This document shows positions 9,467 to 16,288 of a stretch of 22,073 nucleotides of DNA, piece after piece. The stretch comes from Spartobacteria bacterium (GTDB lineage: Bacteria; Verrucomicrobiota; Verrucomicrobiae; Chthoniobacterales; UBA6821), in the NCBI GenBank assembly GCA_003136515.1, contig PLEU01000177.1, forward strand, positions 7,963-30,035, written 5' to 3'. A model generated the notes under the pieces. That model had not been told where the DNA came from. It searched no databases and saw only the letters and a list, made by a program, of their open reading frames with translations. A program made the translations under genes and the position numbers. The first letter of the stretch is position 1, and each line of letters starts with the position of its first letter.

Positions 9467-11164
9467 GTGAATTTATTCTTTTTCCCCCCGAGTGTTACCA
9501 GCTTTTCCCGATTTGTATCGGTTTTTGCATTTTCCGCCACCGTTGCGATTGGCCTGATGGTTGAGAATGCAATGGCTCAAACCGGCCCCACTCCGACGCC
9601 CACCCCTGTACTCCTCAAACAGGTTCCTGCAACCCTTGTTCCTCCCGGTAACAAAGGAGTAACAATCAATATAGAGCAGTACCTCGCTGCTCCGCCGGCA
9701 CCCAGTAATACCGTGCTTGTTAGCAGTTCTCTGGGCCCATTCTGCATCCAGCTCTTTCCTACCAATGCGCCTATCACGGTCGCCAATTTTCTCAGATATA
9801 TCACTTCCGGATCCTATGAGAATCTGATGGTTCACCGTTCCGTGCCCGGATTTATTATCCAAACAGGGGGTTACACATTAACTGGCGAGACGCTCAATTA
9901 TAATGATGTCGCCACATTCCCGGCTATTACCAACGAATTTGGACTCTCCAACACGCGTGGGACTGTGGCAATGGCCTTGGTGGGAACGAACCCAAACAGT
10001 GGCACCAGCCAATGGTTTGTCAATTTGACCAATAACAGCTCCACTCTGGATGCAACTAACATAGCCGGAAATCCGCCCTTTACCGTCTTCGGTCAGGTTA
10101 TCGGAAACGGGATGTCTGTGGTCGATAGCATTGCGGCTCTTCCCTTGGGTGACTACGGATCCCCCTTTGATTCGCTACCCCTGAACTTTTGGAACACTAA
10201 CTCATCCCTTGAATATACAAACCTTGTCGTGATCACAAATGTAGTCACCCTTCCCTACTGTATCGAAAATTCCAACTCCAACACTTTTTCAACAGAGATT
10301 GAGGGCACCAATCTCGTACTTAAGTATCTGGGAACACACAATACCGCGCCGCTGACCTCGCCCGTCACCATCACGGCCTGCGCCGCGGACACCAACGGAA
10401 ATATCGTTCAAAGCAGTTTTCAGGTTTCCGAGAGAAAACTTTTTCAAAACATACAATTTCCAAGCAATTATGTGGTTTATAATGGATCCACATCATCAAA
10501 CTATGTTCTGACTAACTTACCTACTGCCTCATCGGGTCTTCCAGTAACCATTACGATTGGATCTGGCCCAGCAAAGGATTTTAGAGTTCTCACGAACCAA
10601 GTGGTTACGATGACAACCAATCAGGTGGTCACAAGCAACACCTACTATGTGACAAACAACCTTACCAATGGTGAAACGTTTACGAATAGTGTCACTATTG
10701 ACACTACAAATTCTGTAACGAACAGCATCACGAATAGTTTTACCAACAACACAATTACCCTTACTGGTGCTGGAAATGTTTCCCTTGTCGCCCACCAAGC
10801 TGGCAATGCCATCTATTATCCTGCACAAAACGAGGTTGGATATCTTACTGTCTACAAGGCGATCCAGACAGTAGGCTGGCCGGTTCAGATCGCGAATCAG
10901 ATCGACGTCCACGTTCCTTCCCCAATCCTCCCTTGGAATCCTCCAACTAACAACTCCGGCCTCCCAATTTCGATCACGGTAAAATCCGGCCCCGCAAAAC
11001 TTAATCCGGGAAATACTGCCACACCTGTCATTCTTACCGGTTCCGGCACTGTCACTCTTGTCGCCACACAGAATGGTAACTCTGGTTACTATCCGGCTCG
11101 CCCTGCGACAAATACCTTCACGGTGAGTGCAATTAACAGCGGAACCTCTACGAACAATCCGTGA
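9467..11164 (+). CDS. exported cyclophilin-like/Ig-like repeat protein, copy A
   Basis: Predicted exported protein of 565 residues. The hydrophobic signal peptide ends near AMA-QTGP (about residue 38), followed by a PTPTPTP linker. A cyclophilin-type domain spans about residues 78-250. It keeps the core motif VHRSVPGFIIQTGG, with Arg124, Phe129 and Gln132 matching the catalytic Arg/Phe/Gln of cyclophilin A, and TSQWFVNL. The second half of the pocket is less canonical: no clear match to the usual Trp or His. A beta-rich segment (about 275-325, with ITACAADTNGN) and two Ig-like repeats (from about 328 and 466) follow, each with the SGLP...SGPAK...GTVTLVA..GN..YYPA pattern. The first repeat carries an Asn/Thr-rich insert. 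The start is a GTG at 9467; the next in-frame ATG would cut off the signal peptide. Isomerase activity is plausible, not shown. Confidence 0.8.
   Translation: MNLFFFPPSVTSFSRFVSVFAFSATVAIGLMVENAMAQTGPTPTPTPVLLKQVPATLVPPGNKGVTINIEQYLAAPPAPSNTVLVSSSLGPFCIQLFPTNAPITVANFLRYITSGSYENLMVHRSVPGFIIQTGGYTLTGETLNYNDVATFPAITNEFGLSNTRGTVAMALVGTNPNSGTSQWFVNLTNNSSTLDATNIAGNPPFTVFGQVIGNGMSVVDSIAALPLGDYGSPFDSLPLNFWNTNSSLEYTNLVVITNVVTLPYCIENSNSNTFSTEIEGTNLVLKYLGTHNTAPLTSPVTITACAADTNGNIVQSSFQVSERKLFQNIQFPSNYVVYNGSTSSNYVLTNLPTASSGLPVTITIGSGPAKDFRVLTNQVVTMTTNQVVTSNTYYVTNNLTNGETFTNSVTIDTTNSVTNSITNSFTNNTITLTGAGNVSLVAHQAGNAIYYPAQNEVGYLTVYKAIQTVGWPVQIANQIDVHVPSPILPWNPPTNNSGLPISITVKSGPAKLNPGNTATPVILTGSGTVTLVATQNGNSGYYPARPATNTFTVSAINSGTSTNNP
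10582..10755 (+). repeat. Asn/Thr-rich internal repeat insert in copy A
   Basis: About 58 codons inserted in the first Ig-like repeat of copy A, between SGPAK and the GAGNVSLVA strand. It consists of repeated TNQVVT and TNSVTNSITNS-type units, with matching DNA repeats such as acgaatagtgt and acgaatagttt. Copies B and C have only a few residues here. Confidence 0.6.
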
Positions 11165-11213
11165 GCTAATAAATCCGATCCACCTTCTGGAAAACATTCT
11201 TCATATCCCTCCC

Positions 11214-12671
11214 ATGCGCTCCTCTCTACGCGTTCCACAAATTATCATAACATTATCGCTGGCCACCGGAATGCTTTCCACGGGGTTAAAGGCAGCAATA
11301 CCAGTCCCTAATGGCTTTATACCTTCGGATTCCCAGTTGGTCATCGATTTGAGCAAGCACTTCAGTTTTCCATTGGCAACCCCGACAAACACCTTGGTTG
11401 TCAACTCCTCGATGGGAAATTTTTGCATCCAACTTTTTCCCACGAACGCCCCTATCACAGTGGCGAATTTTCTTAATTATGTGACGAACGGCTATTACTC
11501 AGACCTGCTTGTTAATCAAACTTTGTCAAACTCGTTTGTCCAGACCGGCGTTTATAATATCAAGGTGAATTCCTTGAATATTTCGGACGTCTCCTCATTT
11601 GGCGCCATCACCAATGAATTCAGTACGGCCAACCTCTCGAACATTCGCGGCACCGTGGCAATGGCGAACTCAGGGACAAATTCCAATAGTGCCACCAGTC
11701 AGTGGTTCATCAATGTAACAAATAACGGTTCGAAGTTTGATGCCACAAACACTAATAATGCCCCCCCGTCAGCTGTCTTTGGGGAGGTTATTGGAAACGG
11801 GATGTCCATTGTTGATAAAATTGCTGCTCTTCCAACAGGTAATTACGGCGCGAGCTTTCCAGCCCTGCCACTTGATCATTGGAGCAAAACATCCTACCTC
11901 CAATATGGGAATCTTGTGGTCATCACCAATATAGCCCCTGCAGGAAGCGTGATTTGCTCTGACACGAATTCGTTCAGTGCGGAGATTCAGGGGAAAAACC
12001 TTGTTGTCACCCCCCTTGCACCGAATTTCACCCCCGTGACCATCAGTGTTTACGCTGCGGGAACCAATGGCAACGGGGATGCTCTTTCCTTTCAGGTCTC
12101 CCAGGAAAAACTTTCCCAGAATATCACCTTCAACACCATCTACGCAGGTTACACGAATGGTGGATTCTCCTTCCCAAGCTATCCAACTGCATCTTCCGGA
12201 TTAGGGGTCTCCCTAACGATCAAGTCGGGGCCCGCCTATGTTTCCAATGGTCAGTTGCGTTTCAGTGGCACGGGAGTGGTTACTCTTGTCGCCACACAAT
12301 CAGGAAATTTTTTCTATTATCCGGCCCCTCCAGAGACGGGTTATATCGTTGTGGATAAAGGAAGCCAAACCATCAATTTTCCAACTATTCCTAATCAAAC
12401 CAACAAAACAACGCCCTTTAACCTGACCTTGACGAACTTCCCGTCGGCAACTTCGGGACTGCCAGTTTCCGTCGCAGTACAGTCCGGACCTGCCACGCTG
12501 AAAGGGAAAACATTGTCCGTCACTGGTTATGGAACGATTACTTTGAGCGGTTCCCAGTCAGGTAACAGTTATTACTACCCGGCACCCGTTACCACAACCA
12601 GCCTTGTGGTTACAAATAATGTTTCCACAAATACCAATGGAGTGACTAACTCGATTGTTTTTGGAAAATAA
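11214..12671 (+). CDS. exported cyclophilin-like/Ig-like repeat protein, copy B
   Basis: Paralogue of copy A, 485 residues. The signal peptide is residues 1 to about 26 (ending GLKA before AIPVPNG). The cyclophilin-like domain starts near residue 53 with a segment almost identical to copy A (CIQLFPTNAPITVANFL). It keeps TSQWFINV and FGEVIGNGM, but the catalytic region reads VNQTLSNSFVQTG: the Arg position is Gln102 and the Phe position is Ser107, while Gln110 is kept. A binding or structural role is therefore more likely than catalysis (inference). A beta-rich segment and two Ig-like repeats (from about 302 and 385) follow, with YYYPAP at each end. The reading frame is open back to 11127, but the ATG at 11214 gives a proper signal peptide. 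It starts 49 nt after copy A. Confidence 0.78.
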   Translation: MRSSLRVPQIIITLSLATGMLSTGLKAAIPVPNGFIPSDSQLVIDLSKHFSFPLATPTNTLVVNSSMGNFCIQLFPTNAPITVANFLNYVTNGYYSDLLVNQTLSNSFVQTGVYNIKVNSLNISDVSSFGAITNEFSTANLSNIRGTVAMANSGTNSNSATSQWFINVTNNGSKFDATNTNNAPPSAVFGEVIGNGMSIVDKIAALPTGNYGASFPALPLDHWSKTSYLQYGNLVVITNIAPAGSVICSDTNSFSAEIQGKNLVVTPLAPNFTPVTISVYAAGTNGNGDALSFQVSQEKLSQNITFNTIYAGYTNGGFSFPSYPTASSGLGVSLTIKSGPAYVSNGQLRFSGTGVVTLVATQSGNFFYYPAPPETGYIVVDKGSQTINFPTIPNQTNKTTPFNLTLTNFPSATSGLPVSVAVQSGPATLKGKTLSVTGYGTITLSGSQSGNSYYYPAPVTTTSLVVTNNVSTNTNGVTNSIVFGK

Positions 12672-12708
12672 TCCTCGGTCGACGTCTCGTAATTTTACGA
12701 ATGTACCA

Positions 12709-14589
12709 ATGAACACACTGCGACTATTTCTATCTGCCATTACTGCCTTGGGAATAGTCGCCTCGCAGGCGGAAGCTTATTCAGAAACTTCCGTTAATTC
12801 GAATCTTAAAGTTCAAGCAGTTGGCAACCCCACGCCGATGCCGAAGCCAAAATTTCTAGCAGAGATCCCAAATGCACTTATTTCTACAAATGACACCAAT
12901 GGCCTGACAATTGACCTCACTAAGCATTTCAAGGCGGCTCCGGCTCCGAGCGACACGCTTTTTGTCACTACTTCACTTGGGAATTTCTACATGCAGCTAC
13001 TCCCAAGCAATGCACCTGCCACGGTTGCCAATTTTCTCCGCTATGTAAGTGATGGCGCATACGAGAATACCCTTGTTCATAGGCGGGTGGATACTCCAGA
13101 TGTGATCGAAACCGGGCAATACACCCTGAATGATTTGCTCTCCCCTATTGCCACATGGGATCCTATCACCAACGAGTACAATATTCCCAATACTCTTGGA
13201 ACGGTCGCAATGTACAAACCGGGAGGTGATCCAAACGGAGCTACGAGCGGATGGTTCATCAATCTCGCTGACAACACCTCGCTCCTAGATACCAATAATA
13301 ATGGCGGTTACACTGTCTTTGCCCAGATACTGGGAAATGGCATGGAGAGTGTGTTGGATAATATTGCTGCATTGCCTGCTGAAAATTTGTCCAACCTTCC
13401 TAATTATGGAAGCAACACGCCATTTACTTCCATACCACTTCAGAAGCTTAGCATCTTCCAAACAAATGTTTATCTCAATAACTTCGTAGCAATCACTCAC
13501 GTGATCACTCTTCCCTACTTCGCGGTGAGTTCCGATCCTGCTGCCTACTCTACCGAGATCCAGGGCACCAATCTAATCGTGCAGTTTTTATCGTATAGTT
13601 CTAATGACGTTACCATTACTGCCTACGCCACCGATACCAATGGCAACAGCATTCACACCAGTTTTGCAGTTGCACCTACCCCCAAGGGATCGCAGACCAT
13701 TACATTCCCCGCTGCTCTTCAGCAGCAGTATAGCAGGCAGCCGTATACCTTTAATAATTATTCAAACTATCCAACTGCTTCCTCTGGTCTAGAACCCTAC
13801 GTCACTCTCAAATCGGGGCCAGCCAAAATTGCGGGGGATCAGTTTTACTTCACCGGCGTCGGCACGATCACGCTCATTGCCCACCAGCTGGGAAATACGA
13901 GCTACAACGCCGCCGCCAATGTGACCAATTCGATTGTGGTCACCAAAGCCGATCAGACGATCACTCCCTTTCCCTCAATTGCGAGCACCAATGTCACCAA
14001 GTTTCCCTATTCCTTTACCCTGCCAAATCTCCCAACCGCCTCCTCCGGCCTTCCAGTCAAAATTCTGATAACTGGTACAGGGCCCGGGCCTGGGCCTGTT
14101 AAAATCAGCGGTAAAAAAATTACTCTCACAACTGCCCAACAGGTCACCCTGACAGCGGAACAAGTCGGCAATTCCCTCTACTATCCCGCCCCCAAACAGA
14201 CCACGAATTTCACCATCTCGCCGCAGACGGTACCCCCTACAGGGGGAAGTAATACATACACGGGCACTACAACGCTCAACGGAGGATCTTTAAGTGATGG
14301 ATCCGGAACCACTAGCCTGGGTGGATCAAACAACCTTATCAATGGAGCCGGAGCCAACAGCATCAGTACATCAAACAGCGTTGCCCAGGGTAGCTCGGGC
14401 TTCACTCAATCGAATACTGTATCAGATTCAACATATGGAGGGAGCGAGAATGGAGCAGGTGCTCTACCCCAGAGTGGTAGTGGCACCCTGGTTCTTGCTG
14501 GTGATAACAACTATACGGGTGACACCACCATTGCCGGAAGGGTTCATACCCTTTCAGGAAGCAATGGACTCCACGCTCCCACACCTTGA
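12709..14589 (+). CDS. exported cyclophilin-like/Ig-like protein with PATR beta-strand repeats, copy C
   Basis: Third paralogue, 626 residues. The signal peptide ends near SQAEA-YSE (about residue 23). The cyclophilin-like domain (about 85-270) keeps His124-Arg125 in LVHRRV, but the Phe position is lost through a small insertion (DTPD), Gln is replaced by Glu134, and SQWF has become SGWF. After a beta-rich segment (YATDTNGN) come two Ig-like repeats (from about 330 and 416). The C-terminus is Ser/Gly/Asn-rich with two units resembling the passenger-associated transport repeat: NTYTGTTTLNGGSL (about 515) and SGTLVLAGDNNYTGDTTI (about 590). No autotransporter barrel or other sorting signal follows, and the protein stops soon after an incomplete repeat. 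The start ATG at 12709 gives the signal peptide. The gap to copy B is 37 nt. Confidence 0.76.
   Translation: MNTLRLFLSAITALGIVASQAEAYSETSVNSNLKVQAVGNPTPMPKPKFLAEIPNALISTNDTNGLTIDLTKHFKAAPAPSDTLFVTTSLGNFYMQLLPSNAPATVANFLRYVSDGAYENTLVHRRVDTPDVIETGQYTLNDLLSPIATWDPITNEYNIPNTLGTVAMYKPGGDPNGATSGWFINLADNTSLLDTNNNGGYTVFAQILGNGMESVLDNIAALPAENLSNLPNYGSNTPFTSIPLQKLSIFQTNVYLNNFVAITHVITLPYFAVSSDPAAYSTEIQGTNLIVQFLSYSSNDVTITAYATDTNGNSIHTSFAVAPTPKGSQTITFPAALQQQYSRQPYTFNNYSNYPTASSGLEPYVTLKSGPAKIAGDQFYFTGVGTITLIAHQLGNTSYNAAANVTNSIVVTKADQTITPFPSIASTNVTKFPYSFTLPNLPTASSGLPVKILITGTGPGPGPVKISGKKITLTTAQQVTLTAEQVGNSLYYPAPKQTTNFTISPQTVPPTGGSNTYTGTTTLNGGSLSDGSGTTSLGGSNNLINGAGANSISTSNSVAQGSSGFTQSNTVSDSTYGGSENGAGALPQSGSGTLVLAGDNNYTGDTTIAGRVHTLSGSNGLHAPTP
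14081..14098 (+). repeat. three tandem hexamers in copy C
   Basis: Three near-identical 6-bp units (ggcccg, ggcctg, ggcctg) encode GPGPGP at the point where the other Ig-like repeats have SGPAK. This looks like a slippage expansion within the coding frame. Confidence 0.5.
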
Positions 14590-14876
14590 TCGGATCCAAC
14601 GCGTATTAATACTTGGCGCAGGGCTTGCCAGCCAATAAGTCGCCTTTGCCGACAACGGCTTGATCTCGCTCTCCACTGAGAGGCTTTCTTTGGTCGGATT
14701 TTCAACCGATGCCGCTTATCAAATCATGCGACTGATTACTTGGCGTGATCTTTTCCTTCTCTCCCCTACTTCGGAATTTTCTGCTTTCAAGTTTCAGCTT
14801 TTTCTCCTCATCCGTTTCCCCCTTCCCCACCGAACCATCTTTTGTTCTGACGGCTTCCGGCTAGCATGACTCCGTC
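14590..14876. other. 287-nt gap after the tandem array; possible remnant coding sequence
   Basis: No gene with convincing support. The frame two bases on from copy C stays open past its stop and ends with TAA at 14636. After that stop the same frame is open again (VAFADNGLISLSTERLSLVG), which loosely resembles beta-strand repeat sequence, but there is no start codon or known domain. The latter half is pyrimidine-rich. It may be a decayed tail of copy C or simple intergenic DNA. Confidence 0.3.
14669..14691 (+). terminator. weak candidate terminator after the tandem array
   Basis: CTCTC (14669-14673), loop CACT, GAGAG (14678-14682), then GCTTTCTTT. The stem is only 5 bp and the T-run is interrupted, so this is a weak call. 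Confidence 0.25.
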
Positions 14877-15659
14877 ATGTGCTGCTTATTATTCTTCCAC
14901 CCTTTTCTCTTTGTCTTTGCCCTTATTTTCAGCGGGCTGATCGTCGCCGGCATTCTCACCCGGATTGCCTATGCAATCTCCGAGAAAATCGCGCAGGCTC
15001 CGCTCCTTGATTTCTTCATTAGTCTCTTCACCTGGCTACCCTGGGTTGCAGGGGCCTTGCTGTACGGCTGGCGGGGAATCGTGGCCTCGGTGATTGCCCA
15101 GATTCTCTTCCTTCATCTCTTCTGCCTCGTGCATCGCGCACTCCGGGGAAAGAAGGGCCGCACGCTGACCGATGCCCAGGGAGCCATTCTTGGCCCTATT
15201 CGTAATCAGCTCTGCCTGATGGTGCAGACGCCAGCCATCCTGGTCTTTGTCCAGATACGGATGGCCGAGATTCTGATCTATCCACCGATTGCCTGGCTGG
15301 GGAAACTCCCGACTTACAAGGCCTCCGAGTGGGTCAATCTCTCCCGTCACAAATATGACGGACTCATCGGCTATGATCTCCTCTGGTGCTGGTATTGCGA
15401 CTGGATGACCGGCCTCTGGTCACTCGGCAGTGAGATGCTCCGCAATATCGAGTCCTTCTGGTGTCCGATTCAATTCCTCAGCCCGCAGAAGAACAGGAAC
15501 GCCTCCATCGATTTTCCCGATCTCGCCAAGTGGGCACCGAGCAACGGCACCATGGAGGATGCCGTGCAGGCTTTTGAAAAGCATTACGATGGGAAGAGAC
15601 GCAATAGCTGGTGGAGCCATCCGGATCGGAAGAAGGAAACCCCTCCTAAGGCTGAATAA
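14877..15659 (+). CDS. unrecognised integral membrane protein with Trp/Cys-rich core
   Basis: Function not recognised. The 260-residue protein starts with a long hydrophobic helix (about residues 4-33), then two more (about 42-64 and 66-88) ending in a basic stretch RALRGKKGR, so the N-terminal third is membrane-embedded. The rest is mostly soluble but contains an amphipathic part (ILVFVQIRMAEILIYPPIAWLG, quoted here as VFVQIRMAEIL and IYPPIAWLG) and a striking aromatic/Cys cluster: GYDLLWCWYCDWMTGLWSLG, then MLRNIESFWCPIQF. Such conserved-looking Trp/Cys clusters suggest a metal, heme or lipid interaction, but no known motif fits. The C-terminal tail is charged (HPDRKKETPPKAE). The start is the ATG at 14877. 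It stands alone, 288 nt after the exported-protein array. Confidence 0.75.
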   Translation: MCCLLFFHPFLFVFALIFSGLIVAGILTRIAYAISEKIAQAPLLDFFISLFTWLPWVAGALLYGWRGIVASVIAQILFLHLFCLVHRALRGKKGRTLTDAQGAILGPIRNQLCLMVQTPAILVFVQIRMAEILIYPPIAWLGKLPTYKASEWVNLSRHKYDGLIGYDLLWCWYCDWMTGLWSLGSEMLRNIESFWCPIQFLSPQKNRNASIDFPDLAKWAPSNGTMEDAVQAFEKHYDGKRRNSWWSHPDRKKETPPKAE

Positions 15660-15660
15660 T

Positions 15661-15763
15661 TTCACGCAAAGGCCGCAACGGGCAGCAAAGAGTCTCAAAG
15701 TAACCCCATGCTCCACGCCTTATCCTCCGACACCCTTTTCAGTCTTTGCGATCTTTGCGTGAA
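15661..15763. repeat. intergenic inverted repeat (REP-like)
   Basis: TTCACGCAAAG at 15661-15671 is the exact reverse complement of CTTTGCGTGAA at 15753-15763, and the match continues imperfectly inward (CGCAACG against CGCAAAG, facing). Further CAAAG/CTTTG copies lie between. The element fills the gap between two genes, as REP/BIME-type intergenic repeats do. Whether it occurs elsewhere in the genome cannot be seen here. Confidence 0.55.
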
Positions 15764-15766
15764 GTC

Positions 15767-16120
15767 ATGATCTTCCGACGAGCGGAGCCAAGCAGTGATT
15801 ACAGAGCGCTCCGCTTGCTGAGCGAGGAAGGCCGCTGGGAGCTGGGTCTCAGCCCCTATCACAGCGGTACCCGCCTCCGCATGGGACTTGCAGGGAGACC
15901 TCCCTCCGTGCTGGATTTCTGCCTGGGACATGACGCACGGATTTATTCACCTGTTTTGCTCGCCGTCATGGCTCATCTGGAGACGGTGACGGAATCAGCT
16001 TCGACTACGACAATCGATGTGATCTTCCCTTGGGCGGGGACCCGTCCCGATCTTGCACTTCATCTGAAACCCCTGCTATCTCATCGCAGCCATCTGACCC
16101 TTCAAAAGCATGGGCAGTGA
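15767..16120 (+). CDS. small protein of unknown function
   Basis: 117 residues, not recognised. The N-terminus is charged (IFRRAEPSSDYRALRLLSEEGRWELG), followed by LAGRPPSVLDFCLGHDARIY and a hydrophobic helix SPVLLAVMAHLE. The C-terminal part includes TIDVIFPWAGTRPDLALHL. No signal peptide and no membrane helix are evident. The ATG at 15767 is preferred over a TTG at 15746 that lies inside the inverted repeat; GTGAAG just upstream is a marginal ribosome-binding site. The last 10 nt, including the TGA, overlap the 3' end of the convergent tRNA-Val gene. The sensible amino-acid composition suggests a real gene, but without homologues to compare it remains uncertain. Confidence 0.5.
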   Translation: MIFRRAEPSSDYRALRLLSEEGRWELGLSPYHSGTRLRMGLAGRPPSVLDFCLGHDARIYSPVLLAVMAHLETVTESASTTTIDVIFPWAGTRPDLALHLKPLLSHRSHLTLQKHGQ

Positions 16121-16182
16121 GGGAATCGAACCCCCGACCAACTCGGTGTAAGCGAGCCGCTCTACCGCTGAGCTAACTGCCC
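16111..16182 (-). tRNA. tRNA-Val (anticodon UAC)
   Basis: A full cloverleaf can be folded on the minus strand: acceptor GGGCAGT/ACTGCCC with discriminator A, D stem GCTC/GAGC, anticodon stem GCTCG/CGAGT with loop CTTACAC (anticodon TAC, reading GUA and other Val codons), variable loop TGGTC, and T stem GGGGG/CCCTC with loop TTCGATT. The total is 72 nt. The 3' CCA is not encoded; the next bases are TGC. It lies 106 nt downstream of the DEAD-box helicase gene on the same strand. Confidence 0.95.
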
Positions 16183-16220
16183 TGTAAGTGTAAAATAATG
16201 AGGGATGAATCAGGAATGAT

Positions 16221-16262
16221 GAAGAAGAAAAATCTGGCACTTTTGTCGCCATGCGTGGCGAC
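16221..16262 (-). terminator. overlapping hairpins with T-tract between rhlE and tRNA-Val
   Basis: On the minus strand, GTCGCCA-CGCA-TGGCGAC (16262-16245) forms a perfect 7-bp stem with a 4-nt loop. Its right arm is shared with a second hairpin, TGGCGAC-AAAA-GTGCCA (16251-16235, one bulged G), followed by GATTTTTCTTCTTC. The second is a plausible intrinsic terminator for the sfp-helicase unit. The first, more stable hairpin excludes it. Confidence 0.45.
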
Positions 16263-16288
16263 TTCGTGAAAAAGTTTCCTCTTAAACA

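Noticed and set aside
14294..14638. 114-codon plus-strand ORF overlapping the end of copy C
   Set aside because: It runs in a different frame over the Ser/Gly-rich repeat tail; its sequence is compositionally odd and lacks domain features, although it extends past the copy C stop.
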